A stretch of 64,000 bases of DNA, taken from positions 18,883 through 82,882 of the forward strand of contig JAOTTS010000009.1 of NCBI GenBank assembly GCA_029864335.1, in the 5' to 3' direction. Origin of the DNA: Candidatus Nitrosopumilus sp. (GTDB lineage Archaea; Thermoproteota; Nitrososphaeria; Nitrososphaerales; Nitrosopumilaceae). The translations under genes and the position numbers were made by a program. Positions 33,875-42,973 of the stretch are shown one piece after another; position 1 is the first letter of the stretch, and every line of letters starts with the position of its first letter. The notes beneath the pieces are model-generated. The model saw nothing but the letters and a program-made list of their open reading frames with translations, was not told the DNA's origin and did no database searches.

Positions 33875-34199
33875 GCCTATTCAACATGTCGGATGTCTAG
33901 TGACATCAAACATCCTTAGTAATTGAGATATTTAATATTTAATGCAATACTTTTGAACATTTGTTTAATCAGGGTTGTATACTTTTTTGGATCCAATTCC
34001 GTCTACAAAGTTCTCCATTCGTTATGCATTGGTTTGACGGAATTAAATTATGATTAGAAGAAAGATACTATTTTTGTATTTATTACGTAAAACAGAATAC
34101 AAATGAAATTATGCAAAACCACTAGAATTGCTAAATTGTGGGTCTTTTTTTTTAAAATTTAGATCAGACTTTAGTGTTATTTTGACGTATCTTATATAA

Positions 34200-34274
34200 C
34201 GAGGAAATGCTGTCAATCGCAGAACTGGGTGGCAGGTGGTAATGGAATAGTTTTGTTTTCCAGTCATGTCCTCG
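34200..34274. ncRNA. Candidate stem-loop RNA or terminator structure
   Basis: CGAGGA-x-ATG (34200-34209) pairs with CAT-x-TCCTCG (34265-34274), and directly stacked on it ACTGG pairs with CCAGT (34224-34228 with 34260-34264). A TATA-like TTATATAA lies immediately before it on the plus strand. It is 37 bases beyond the stop of the minus-strand TFB gene, so it might also be a 3' structure of that transcript. Confidence 0.3.
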
Positions 34275-34310
34275 TTGTCCTATGATTGATAGTTAGTACG
34301 GTGTAAAAAA

Positions 34311-35137
34311 TCAAATCAGTTTAACATGCTGTATGTATTCTTTGTAGCGATTACGAATAGTCACTCCTGTTATTCCGTAAACTTTTGAAATCTTTTGTTG
34401 AGATAAATTTAAACCTGTTTTGATGCCTGCCATGTAGATTACAGTGGCTGCAACTGCATCGGGTTTTTTTCCTGCAGTTAATTTTTTCTCCTTTAGGGTA
34501 TCGAAAATGTTTATTGCTTCCCGTTTTGTATTCTCAGGTATTTCTAAATTATTTGCAATCTTTACAATACATTTGATTGGATCTGGTACCGATACAGTAA
34601 GCCTAAGATTTTGAAACAACATTCTATAGTTTTTTGCAATTGATCTTCTATGTTCTTGAAGATTTTCTGAAATGTCCATGATCGTCCGTGTGGCATCCAT
34701 CTCTCTGCATGCCACATACACACATGCTCCAACTACTCCATTAATGCTTCTGCCACGAATTAATTGGGCTCTAGCAGCTTTTCTATAGAGATAAGATGAT
34801 CTTTCCATAATTGCATCTGACAAACCTAATTTCTCTCTTAGTTTTTCCATCTCAGATAAGGCGGTTCTTAGATTTCGTTCCGAAGAATTTTTTGTTCGAC
34901 TTCTTGCATCCCATAATCTCTTATCCGGATATTACTGGCATTTTGTAATGCCAGTGCATCCAAAAATAGTACGGATGTCTGTCCATTTTTGTATCTAAGC
35001 AAAGTTTTTCTATAACGCTCCACTTTATTCTTTGAGAGGTAAATGTCATCAGAACTTTTATCGTTCATATTTTGTAATCCTCCATTTGTGTAAAAGGAGC
35101 ATTTTTTCTTCATTATGCGCCGCAGACTTGAACACAT
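34311..35137 (-). pseudogene. TFB-like gene split by a frameshift, no zinc ribbon
   Basis: The downstream frame (34850-34311) has both cyclin repeats: SDAIMERSSYLYRKAARAQL, GVVGACVYVACREMDATRTI and GVTIRNRYKEYIQHV. Reading upstream past the ATG at 34850 continues naturally as RLWDARSRTKNSSERNLRTA, but this joins the N-terminal frame (35137-34868; NKVERYRKTLLRYKNGQTSV) only if one base is added near 34,920. The N-terminal part has no CxxC zinc ribbon and a shortened linker. It is either a decayed TFB or an odd paralog with a sequencing error. Confidence 0.65.
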
Positions 35138-35170
35138 GGTTTAAAAAGAGCTCTTCGTGCCTGAAAAACT

Positions 35171-35329
35171 ATGGCTGCACGCAAGTCTTCTCCAAGAAAA
35201 ATCCGTCTTCTAAAAAAGACAAGACAAGCATCACCCGTACCGGCTTGGATTATTCTCAAAACAAAGAGAAGTGTTAGAACAAATCCAAAACGTAGGGCTT
35301 GGAGATCAACTGATGTGGAGGTAGGATAG
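35171..35329 (+). CDS. rpl39e: Ribosomal protein L39e
   Basis: A 52-residue highly basic protein, MAARKSSPRKIRLLKKTRQA, VPAWIILKTKR, NPKRRAWRSTDVEVG, matching L39e with its conserved P-x-W...NPKRR-x-WR. It lines part of the exit tunnel of the large subunit. Its stop is immediately followed by the ATG of L31e. A box A-like GTTTAAAAAG lies about 27 bases upstream. Confidence 0.95.
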   Translation: MAARKSSPRKIRLLKKTRQASPVPAWIILKTKRSVRTNPKRRAWRSTDVEVG

Positions 35330-35794
35330 ATGTCTCAAGAATTAGAACGCGTTTATACCATTAATCTAGGTAAAGCTTTGCTTTCACAGTCTCAACACAG
35401 AGCTGTTAGAGCAATCAACATGATCAAAGAATTTGCTCGCCATCATATGAAAGTAGAACAAATCAAAATTGAGGAAGAACTGGCTCATCAGATTTGGGCA
35501 AAAGGTGTTAGAAGTCCTCCAAGAAAAATTAGAGTTAGGATGAGTAAAACAGATGAAGGATACGTTCTTGTTTCCCCATATACCGATGAAGTAGAATCTA
35601 AAGTAACCCCTGAAAAAGAAACCAAAAAAGTTCCAGACAAAGTAGAGGAACCAGCTAAAGAAGTAAAGAAAGAGGAACCAGCTAAAGAAGTAAAGAAAGA
35701 GGAACCAGCTAAAGAAGTAAAGAAAGAGGAACCAGCTAAAGAAGTAAAGAAAGAGGAACCAGCTAAAGAAGTAAAGAAAGAATCAAAAGAATAA
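35330..35794 (+). CDS. rpl31e: Ribosomal protein L31e with a repetitive C-terminal tail
   Basis: Residues 1-85 are a normal L31e (ERVYTINLGKALLSQSQHRA; AHQIWAKGVRSPPRKIRVRM). Residues 90-154 form an added tail rich in Lys, Glu, Pro and Ala with five exact copies of EEPAKEVKK. L31e is normally about 90 residues, so the tail is an unusual extension, probably disordered at the ribosome surface. It starts directly after L39e, as one operon. Confidence 0.95.
   Translation: MSQELERVYTINLGKALLSQSQHRAVRAINMIKEFARHHMKVEQIKIEEELAHQIWAKGVRSPPRKIRVRMSKTDEGYVLVSPYTDEVESKVTPEKETKKVPDKVEEPAKEVKKEEPAKEVKKEEPAKEVKKEEPAKEVKKEEPAKEVKKESKE
35645..35779 (+). repeat. Five tandem 27-bp repeats in rpl31e
   Basis: The unit GAGGAACCAGCTAAAGAAGT followed by AAAGAAA occurs five times without interruption and keeps the reading frame. 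DNA identity is essentially perfect, which indicates recent expansion. Confidence 0.9.
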
Positions 35795-35826
35795 ACTCTC
35801 AAAAAATTATAATTTTAAAAATTATT

Positions 35827-36771
35827 TTATTCTAATTGGTACAAATCTAATTTGCAATCAATACTGCAATCTGGAGTAGACCAATCAAATGTGTCTTCCT
35901 GTGGAATCATTCCAAGTGGATCGTAGTTGTCAAATTTTGTCATTCCTTGAATTGATGATAACATTACAACTTTGGACTCATCAGAAGTTGAACTCATATC
36001 TATCTGTGAATTACTATCATTTAGAATTCCACTTGTAAGGTTAGTAATTGAATTTATTACTCCTACTGGGATATTGCTGCCTCCAACTACATACAACATA
36101 GAACGTTTAACTGAATTTGGTGGTGCATTACCGTATAGCATTTTTAGTGAATCTCTTAGGGAGTCTTCAATATGTTGTCCATCTTTACTTGTTGTGAGGA
36201 TGTTTGTTTCATTAGATATTTCTGATGAACCAAGTGATTCTACTACATGCATAATTGCTGAATTTGCAATATCATAGCATGTTTTAGGACTTAAATCTGG
36301 ATTACTTTCAAGCAATGAGTCATTATCTAATACAACTGTACATTCTGAATTTTCTCTGATTCTTTTTAGAGATACACCTGAATTGAAAATTCTATCCTTT
36401 TCATATTTGAAAGGCATGATTGCAAATGAAACTAGTCCCTTGTCTTTACACATTTCAGAGACTACTGGAGCAATGGCTGAGCCTGCTTTGCCTGCCAAGT
36501 TACTCATTAGAATAACTGTGGAATATCCTGAAATCTTTGATTTTATCTCATCTGCTACATTGTAAGTTGAGCCTCTGATTAATTGAACAGATGGATTAAC
36601 TACTCCATTTGTAGAAACATGAACTGATGGATTTCCTGAAGAGAAATCTTTTTCATCATTACTAATTAGTAGGCAATCTGAATTAAGAGAATTTTTTGCT
36701 TTAATTGCTAATTTTGAGCCTACGCCACCCAAGCCTATTACTAAAATTGGCTCCTTTACTTGAAAACTCAT
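35827..36771 (-). CDS. Divergent FtsZ/tubulin-like protein
   Basis: 314 residues. N-terminal Rossmann loop ILVIGLGGVGSKLAIKAKNS; then STVILMSNLAGKAGSAIAPV at the tubulin-signature position, where FtsZ has GGGTGTG, so the GTP-phosphate loop is degenerate; then SFAIMPFKYEKDRIFNSGVS and VVLDNDSLLE. Thaumarchaea divide with Cdv/ESCRT-like proteins and keep an FtsZ-like gene of unclear role. GTPase activity is doubtful given the altered loop. It is convergent with the ribosomal operon. Confidence 0.75.
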   Translation of the reverse strand: MSFQVKEPILVIGLGGVGSKLAIKAKNSLNSDCLLISNDEKDFSSGNPSVHVSTNGVVNPSVQLIRGSTYNVADEIKSKISGYSTVILMSNLAGKAGSAIAPVVSEMCKDKGLVSFAIMPFKYEKDRIFNSGVSLKRIRENSECTVVLDNDSLLESNPDLSPKTCYDIANSAIMHVVESLGSSEISNETNILTTSKDGQHIEDSLRDSLKMLYGNAPPNSVKRSMLYVVGGSNIPVGVINSITNLTSGILNDSNSQIDMSSTSDESKVVMLSSIQGMTKFDNYDPLGMIPQEDTFDWSTPDCSIDCKLDLYQLE

Positions 36772-36844
36772 TTCTGATTCTATCTTCTGATTTACATAAA
36801 AAACCTTCTTACGTTTTTTTAATCAAATTTTAGATCTAAAAAAT

Positions 36845-38113
36845 TTAGCTTGCGATCTTTCCAACAAGTCTCTTTACAGAGGCATCTGTGATTTCAACTA
36901 TATACGATTCACCAATGTTTATTTTGTCAAAAACTGCTACAGGCTTGTAAGCAAAGTTTCTGCCTTTGATGCCTTCATCTGTCATTTCATCAAATAACAC
37001 TTTCCCCTTCCAGCCGATCCACTTTTTGTTGGACTCTATTGATAATTTGCTGATCTGCTCAAAAACTATCTTGCTTCTTCGTTTGGCTTCAGATTTATCC
37101 AATTGTTTCCACTCGGCTGCATCTGTACCTGGTCTTGCACTGTATTTGGATAGATTTACGACATCTGGTTTTGTTTCATCAAGTAATGCAATTGTTTTCT
37201 GAAAATCTTCTTCTGTTTCTGAAGGAAATCCAACTATGATGTCCGTTGAAATAGTAAATTGACTAAATCTGTCTCTTGCTTTTTTTACCATTTCTCTAAA
37301 AGTTCCTGCAGTATGACCTCGCTTCATATCGTGTAGAACTTTATCGCTTCCACTTTGTACAGGAATGTGAAGGAATTTGAAGACTTTGTCATTATCATAA
37401 GATTCAATTAATTTGTCTTTTATTCTTGGCATGTACATTGGGTTCATCATCCCTACTCTTACCATGAAATCATGTGGAATTTCCACAATTGAGTTGACTA
37501 GTGATGGCAAGTCTGTTCCAATGTCAAATCCATAACATCCATTATCTGTAGATGTTAGCCATACTTCTTTACATCCATCTTTGATTTCTGTTTGGACTTG
37601 CCTTACAATGTCTCCAAGTCTGTAACTTGAAAGATCTCCCTTGGATAATTTGGTTTGACAAAATGTACATTCACTCATACATCCACTTGCAATCTCTACA
37701 ATTCCCACTGCTGGATTTAGTCTGACTTTGGGGAGTCCAACTTTTGAAAAGTCTGAATCCTCTAACGCAATTTGCTTTCTTCCATTTAGTGTTGAATTAA
37801 TTATCTGAAGTGTTTTTCCAAGTGAGTTAGGTCCTAAAATACTGGCTTTACCTGCAAATTTTTCTACACTAGTTTGCTCAGCCTTTGGAAGGCACCCTGC
37901 AACAATCAGTGGTTTTGATTTTAATGATTTAATTCTATGAATCATCTTGTTTGCAGTAGCATCCTTGACAGAACATGTGACTACTATGTTGAGATCCGAT
38001 TCTGCAGAATTATTTACTAGCGTATGGCCACCATTTTGAATCAATCCTGAAATCATCTCAGAGTCTCCAAAGCTTGCAGAACATCCGTAAGCTTCTACGA
38101 AAATTTTTGCCAT
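36845..38113 (-). CDS. tRNA methylthiotransferase (MiaB-like, MtaB/e-MtaB type)
   Basis: 422 residues with the MTTase layout: N-terminal cluster domain (VEAYGCSASFGDSEM, TCSVKDATANKMI, VAGCLPKAEQ), radical-SAM Cys triad (ASGCMSECTFCQTKLSKGDL) and a C-terminal TRAM domain (GKVLFDEMTDEGIKGRNFAY). It inserts a methylthio group, in archaea probably on t6A37 of tRNA. Separated by only 3 bases from the upstream fumarase/aspartase gene, so cotranscribed. Confidence 0.9.
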   Translation of the reverse strand: MAKIFVEAYGCSASFGDSEMISGLIQNGGHTLVNNSAESDLNIVVTCSVKDATANKMIHRIKSLKSKPLIVAGCLPKAEQTSVEKFAGKASILGPNSLGKTLQIINSTLNGRKQIALEDSDFSKVGLPKVRLNPAVGIVEIASGCMSECTFCQTKLSKGDLSSYRLGDIVRQVQTEIKDGCKEVWLTSTDNGCYGFDIGTDLPSLVNSIVEIPHDFMVRVGMMNPMYMPRIKDKLIESYDNDKVFKFLHIPVQSGSDKVLHDMKRGHTAGTFREMVKKARDRFSQFTISTDIIVGFPSETEEDFQKTIALLDETKPDVVNLSKYSARPGTDAAEWKQLDKSEAKRRSKIVFEQISKLSIESNKKWIGWKGKVLFDEMTDEGIKGRNFAYKPVAVFDKINIGESYIVEITDASVKRLVGKIAS

Positions 38114-38116
38114 GCT

Positions 38117-39478
38117 CTATCCAAAAAGGGAATCAATCTCTTTGTTACTCATTAGTTTCTTTGAAACAACAAGTTCTCTGATAGTTTTTCCTGTTTTCAG
38201 TGATTCTTTGAAAAGTTCTGCAGATTTTAGATATCCAATTTTTGGAGTTAGCAATGTAACGATCACCGGACTATTCTCAATGTCTGCACGTAGTTTTTCT
38301 TTGTTTGCAGTAAGTCCATCAATTAGATTTGCAGAAAATATTGGCAAGAAATTTTTCAGCATGTCTGTTGACTCTAGCATGCATTTTAGCATTCCAGGTA
38401 ACATGACATTTAGTTCAAACTGTCCACTTTGTGCTGCATAAGATACCGCTGTATCGTTTCCAATTATGTTAAAACAAATCATATTCATGCATTCAGCCAA
38501 AGATGGATTCACTTTTCCGGGCATAATTGATGAGCCTGCATGGACTGCAGGAATTCCAAGTTCTGCCAATCCTGCAATTGGACCTGATGCCATGAGTCTT
38601 ATGTCATTTGCAAGTTTTCCAATTTCTAATGCCAAGTTTCTTAAAGCACTTGATGCATTTGCAACAGCGAATTTACTTTGTAAGCCATGCTGCATATCCT
38701 TTTCAGGTTTTAATTCAAGTTTTGAAATTTTTGAAAGTTCAGATACTGCAATCTTTCTATAGCCTTTAGGAGTATTTGCACCCGAACCTACAGCTGTTCC
38801 ACCTAATGCAATATTTTGCAATTCTTTTTGTGACGAAACAATTTCATTTCTTGCTTTAGCGATTGATGTTACATAAGCTGCAAATTCACTTCCTAATGTA
38901 ACTGGCAATGCATCCATTAGGTGTGTTCTTCCAATTTTCTTAAATGATGAAAATTGTTTTGCCTTCTTTGATAATGATTTTATTAAAATATCAATTGCTG
39001 GAATTGTCTCTTTTAGATTCATCAAAATTGCAACATGCATAGCAGTAGGATATGTATCGTTACTTGACTGCGACATGTTCACATGATCATTTGGATGGAG
39101 AAACTCATACTGTCCTTTCTTTTTGTGTGATACTTCTAGCGCAACATTTGCAATAACCTCATTAGAATTCATGTTAAATGCAGTACCTGCACCAGAATTT
39201 ATCATATCGACTACAAATTGATCTACATACTTTCCAGCCAAAATTTTGTCACATGCTGAAACTATGGCCTTTCCTCTCTTTCCATCAATTGCCTTGGTTT
39301 TCATGTTTGCAACTGCTGCAGAGCGCTTTATCATTACAAACGATTTTATTAAATTCTCGTGGCTTTTGTTTCCAGTTACATGGTATTGCTTGATTGCTCT
39401 TCCAGTAAATGCTCCATAATATGCGTCAGATGGGATTTTGACTTTTCCAAGTGAATCTTGATCTAGTCTGAATTTCAT
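38117..39478 (-). CDS. Class II fumarase/aspartase family lyase
   Basis: 453 residues counted from the ATG before KFRLDQDSLGKVKIPSDAYY; an ATG 11 codons earlier gives 464 but is less like the family. Signature GSSIMPGKVNPSLAECMN is intact. Also present: SGAGTAFNMNSNEVIANVAL and GRTHLMDALPVTLGSEFAAY. It eliminates across fumarate to give malate or aspartate. The residues after the signature (AQSGQFELNVMLPGM) mix fumarase and aspartase features, so the substrate is not settled. Confidence 0.88.
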   Translation of the reverse strand: MKFRLDQDSLGKVKIPSDAYYGAFTGRAIKQYHVTGNKSHENLIKSFVMIKRSAAVANMKTKAIDGKRGKAIVSACDKILAGKYVDQFVVDMINSGAGTAFNMNSNEVIANVALEVSHKKKGQYEFLHPNDHVNMSQSSNDTYPTAMHVAILMNLKETIPAIDILIKSLSKKAKQFSSFKKIGRTHLMDALPVTLGSEFAAYVTSIAKARNEIVSSQKELQNIALGGTAVGSGANTPKGYRKIAVSELSKISKLELKPEKDMQHGLQSKFAVANASSALRNLALEIGKLANDIRLMASGPIAGLAELGIPAVHAGSSIMPGKVNPSLAECMNMICFNIIGNDTAVSYAAQSGQFELNVMLPGMLKCMLESTDMLKNFLPIFSANLIDGLTANKEKLRADIENSPVIVTLLTPKIGYLKSAELFKESLKTGKTIRELVVSKKLMSNKEIDSLFG

Positions 39479-39555
39479 GTTGACTTTATTCAAATTACAC
39501 CTATTATTCATTCTTTTTCAGAATACTTTATAATTTCTCAACATTACAATGGGAA

Positions 39556-39566
39556 TTATTATATAG
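39556..39566 (+). promoter_or_regulatory. Likely box A of the NirK gene
   Basis: TTATTATATAG lies about 28 bases before the ATG at 39589, the expected distance for a nearly leaderless archaeal transcript. Confidence 0.45.
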
Positions 39567-39588
39567 GAATCGCTAGTCATCGTGCTTA

Positions 39589-41013
39589 ATGAATAAGCGA
39601 ATTAGTATGCTCTTTACAATTGCAGCAGTAGTTGTAATGGGAGCAACCTTATTCGGAAGCACATACACACAAACCCAGATTGCTGGACAATCTCTTGATG
39701 CCTCAAAATTAGATGCAGGTGTCCTAGAGCAGATCCATCAAATGGGCGGTTTAGAGCTAGTAATGCCAAGCGCATTTGCTGAAACTGATTGTAAGGTACT
39801 TTCAAGTTCAGGCCGTAAGGTACATGACTTCAAACTAACTGGTGAAAGTGTTGATCTACCTATGTTAGGTCACTCAGCAGACAGTCCTAAAATGTACAAG
39901 GCAATGACCTTCAGTGGTCAAATTCCAGGACCAACAGTTAGAGCAACACAAGGTGATGTCATTAAAATGACACTCACTATTCCAGCAGGTGAAGCCACTG
40001 CACATGGAAATGACATGCATGCATCTCAGATGTCCTCTGCCAACTTCGGTGCCGTACAACCAGGAACTTCTAAGGCTTACTGCTACATTGCAGAATCAGC
40101 TGGTACTTTCAAATACCATTGTTCCGGTGTTGATTTGGCAGCAATGGACCAACACGTTCTTTCCGGCATGTACGGAATTGCAATAGTTGATCCTGTCAAT
40201 GGATACAAGAAATTAATGGTAGAGAAGACAAAAGTTGATGCTGGCAAAGTATCAATGGATAGAAAATTCTATGATGCAAATGCATTAGAATTCCAATTAC
40301 AGTACAATCAATTGTACTTGACTGGTGGTGGTTTCTATGATCAGAAGGCAATGTTCCAACATCATAATTCACACACAGTAGTTAATGGACTTCCATTTGC
40401 ATATGTGCCAAACGGCGTTCACAACCTCCTCCTTAAAGGAGACATGGGTGAGAACATCTTTGTAGCACAACCATGGAATGGTCTAGACCTCAAACAATAC
40501 CAATCACAACTCTTGTATGTTGAAAATAATCAACATGTGAGACTCTTTGTTGAAAACCATGGTAATGAACCAGTATTCTTCCACATAGTTGGAGAAATCT
40601 TGGATAGAGTTACTCAAGGTAACAGAGTCCAATCTGCAGCAACAGAAACATGGTTGCTCGGTGGCTCACAAGGAATGATTGTTGACTTGGTATTTGACGA
40701 ACCAGGAACATATGCAGCAGTAAACCATGACTATGCAGCAATTTACACTGGCGCAGCTACAGTATTTGTAGCAGGTGATCCATTTGGATTAAATCCAAGA
40801 CTAGTTGAAGCAGGAGTTATTGCAGCACCAGTACCATCATATGCTTATGCATTAGGTAACCCAAGTGATGCAGTTCCACCAGCTGGAATGAACACCATTA
40901 AACATCCAGCAGTAAATGTTCACGGTATGTACACTGACAAAGTCGCTTCTGAAAAACAAGCAAAAGGTGCAATTCCTCTATGGGATGTTGTACCAACTTT
41001 ACCACCTATCTAG
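39589..41013 (+). CDS. nirK: NirK-type copper nitrite reductase/multicopper oxidase, secreted
   Basis: 474 residues with a signal peptide (ISMLFTIAAVVVMGATLFGS). The copper sites are visible: His pair TAHGNDMHA, His177-Cys178 in KYHCSGVDLAAMDQHVLSGM (Cys, His and Met for type 1; His for type 2), and HIVGEILDRV in the second domain. It belongs to the thaumarchaeal NirK group, which is highly expressed in ammonia oxidizers and is proposed to make or use NO during ammonia oxidation. The C-terminal extension (NTIKHPAVNVHGMYTDKVAS...) is typical of the archaeal group. Confidence 0.93.
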   Translation: MNKRISMLFTIAAVVVMGATLFGSTYTQTQIAGQSLDASKLDAGVLEQIHQMGGLELVMPSAFAETDCKVLSSSGRKVHDFKLTGESVDLPMLGHSADSPKMYKAMTFSGQIPGPTVRATQGDVIKMTLTIPAGEATAHGNDMHASQMSSANFGAVQPGTSKAYCYIAESAGTFKYHCSGVDLAAMDQHVLSGMYGIAIVDPVNGYKKLMVEKTKVDAGKVSMDRKFYDANALEFQLQYNQLYLTGGGFYDQKAMFQHHNSHTVVNGLPFAYVPNGVHNLLLKGDMGENIFVAQPWNGLDLKQYQSQLLYVENNQHVRLFVENHGNEPVFFHIVGEILDRVTQGNRVQSAATETWLLGGSQGMIVDLVFDEPGTYAAVNHDYAAIYTGAATVFVAGDPFGLNPRLVEAGVIAAPVPSYAYALGNPSDAVPPAGMNTIKHPAVNVHGMYTDKVASEKQAKGAIPLWDVVPTLPPI

Positions 41014-41049
41014 GCGGTAAAATTCAATCTTTTTCTATTTTTTAAATAT

Positions 41050-41571
41050 CTAACAATTGTAGTCTGTATCTTGATTGTTCATTAGACTCCAAAACTCTAG
41101 TCCTGGATACTGTTTAATTTTAGTGAATGGAATAAAACCCAATACCTGAGAATCAATTTCTGTTACTATCATCATGTTTTCCAAATCTATCCTGCTTGGA
41201 ATTACACCATTATACATTCCATCAAAATGTAATGCAAGATATTGAATTTGTTTAGAATCCTCTGATTCAAACTCTCCTTGTTTTCTTATTTCTGAATTGC
41301 CATCTAAAATTACATTTGGAAAATGAAGCACTCCTACATTTCTGTCAAGATAAATCATGGACATTCTAATTTCCTTGAAACTGGCAGGCAATGATAATGG
41401 ATTACAAAATAAAATTGCCCCATTATTGATTAAATCAAAATAACTAAAATACCCCTCATTGATTGATTTGATTTGTATTTGCTCTGATGCAAAAATATTC
41501 CAGCCAGAATAGCCTATGGAACATATTATGATGCCTGATGCGACAATTACAATTACCGTATGCTTGTTCAT
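41050..41571 (-). CDS. Membrane-anchored extracytoplasmic hypothetical protein
   Basis: 173 residues with one N-terminal hydrophobic segment (HTVIVIVASGIIICSIGYSG) and then a soluble, mostly beta domain facing outward. No family recognised. Convergent with nirK (37-base gap). Confidence 0.6.
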   Translation of the reverse strand: MNKHTVIVIVASGIIICSIGYSGWNIFASEQIQIKSINEGYFSYFDLINNGAILFCNPLSLPASFKEIRMSMIYLDRNVGVLHFPNVILDGNSEIRKQGEFESEDSKQIQYLALHFDGMYNGVIPSRIDLENMMIVTEIDSQVLGFIPFTKIKQYPGLEFWSLMNNQDTDYNC

Positions 41572-41622
41572 CTTATTACTGAAAATGATGTCCTTTAAAA
41601 ACCTCCAAAAAATCAGCTCGAT

Positions 41623-42816
41623 TTATTGAATTTTAATGATTTCTCTATTAATTAAATTCTGTAACACATTGACAAATGTTTCATTATCTATTTTCTCATC
41701 TACCCACCATTTGGTTGTGTTTTTAAACCAATTTGGAATTGTTGTTTCATCGTTTTTTATTGTATTAGTATGAATAATTATTTTTTCTTTTATCATAAAT
41801 TCTACACCCTTAACAAAAAGCTCATCCTCTCCTAACTCATTTGCCCACCAAGAAGCATTAACTTTAACCCAATCTGGGAGTAAAATTCTATCTCCCGGAT
41901 CCCATCCTTCTTTGAAACCTGTAATTAGAACTTCTCCGCCCTCTCTTGGTTGAACAGTATATGCTACATGCCAGTTTCCTCTTTCATCTATGCTCTGAAT
42001 GATTTTTTTCTTCTCACCATTTACATAAACACTAAACTTTTCATCATCAGAAAATGCCGGGAATTCAAAATTTGCATAAGTTTCAAGCGGGTAACTGTTT
42101 AGTGTTCTTAAGGATAATTCCGTTCCTTCATTGTTGAATTGCGGTGAAGTAAACCATGTTCCTGAATCATAACGATAATAAAAATTCTCTCCGTTTCTTT
42201 CTGCATACATTGGTCTAACAAAAGAATTTGTAATGGCAAAACAGCTATAATAAAAAACATCCTCTGTGATGGCCAAATCCGGATACATCGAAAACTCTAC
42301 TATTTCTCCAGGTTCTATTTTTTCAATAAACTCAATGTTCTGAACAATATCCAACACCATCTCATAGCCATGAACTACAGCGTATACCTTAGGATAATAG
42401 ACTGTTTTATCACCTATATTTTGGATCCTAGCTGTAATGTGACCATCATCATGTTTGATCAAAGTCTTGTCATAAAGAATCTCAATTGAAACTGGATCTT
42501 TTTCTGTTATATTAAATGCCAATTTTGGTGGCATTAGAATTGGTGTGTTTCCTAGTATTTCTGGGAATTTTATTTTAAAAGGAATTTCTTTTCCGGAAGC
42601 AAGTGGTACATGTTGAATTGTCTTTGAATGAATCATAGAATCATCTTTGACTAAAACTGTAATTATGGGAATTACTGCAAAATTATTTTCATTTTTAACA
42701 TTGCCTACAACTGTATAAATCCCATTTGAATCAAAATAGGATAGAAATTCCTCCTCAGGAATCAATACTTTTGACGCATATCCAAATTCAGATGTGTTGG
42801 CATGTGAAAATGGCAC
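41623..42816 (-). CDS. Secreted protein with C-terminal W-W repeat modules
   Basis: 397 residues from GTG. N-terminal beta-rich CARDB-like segments (SYFDSNGIYTVVGNVKNENN) are followed by two copies of a thaumarchaeal cell-surface module (LPDWVKVNASWWANELGEDE; IPNWFKNTTKWWVDEKIDNE). The frame extends upstream into a good signal sequence (ILVICISIVFFIFVPFSHAN) but without a standard start codon there, so the annotated GTG would cut the signal off. Probably exported. Confidence 0.65.
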   Translation of the reverse strand: MPFSHANTSEFGYASKVLIPEEEFLSYFDSNGIYTVVGNVKNENNFAVIPIITVLVKDDSMIHSKTIQHVPLASGKEIPFKIKFPEILGNTPILMPPKLAFNITEKDPVSIEILYDKTLIKHDDGHITARIQNIGDKTVYYPKVYAVVHGYEMVLDIVQNIEFIEKIEPGEIVEFSMYPDLAITEDVFYYSCFAITNSFVRPMYAERNGENFYYRYDSGTWFTSPQFNNEGTELSLRTLNSYPLETYANFEFPAFSDDEKFSVYVNGEKKKIIQSIDERGNWHVAYTVQPREGGEVLITGFKEGWDPGDRILLPDWVKVNASWWANELGEDELFVKGVEFMIKEKIIIHTNTIKNDETTIPNWFKNTTKWWVDEKIDNETFVNVLQNLINREIIKIQ

Positions 42817-42973
42817 AAAGATAAAAAATACTATTGAAATACAAATAACAAGGATTGTGTTAATAATTAATCTTATTCTTAATTATAGTGACTTCTTTGA
42901 TTAAAACTATGTCCATATTTTAAAACATAATTAATTATAATGAGTTATATTCCATATCTTTTTTTCCACTCTT

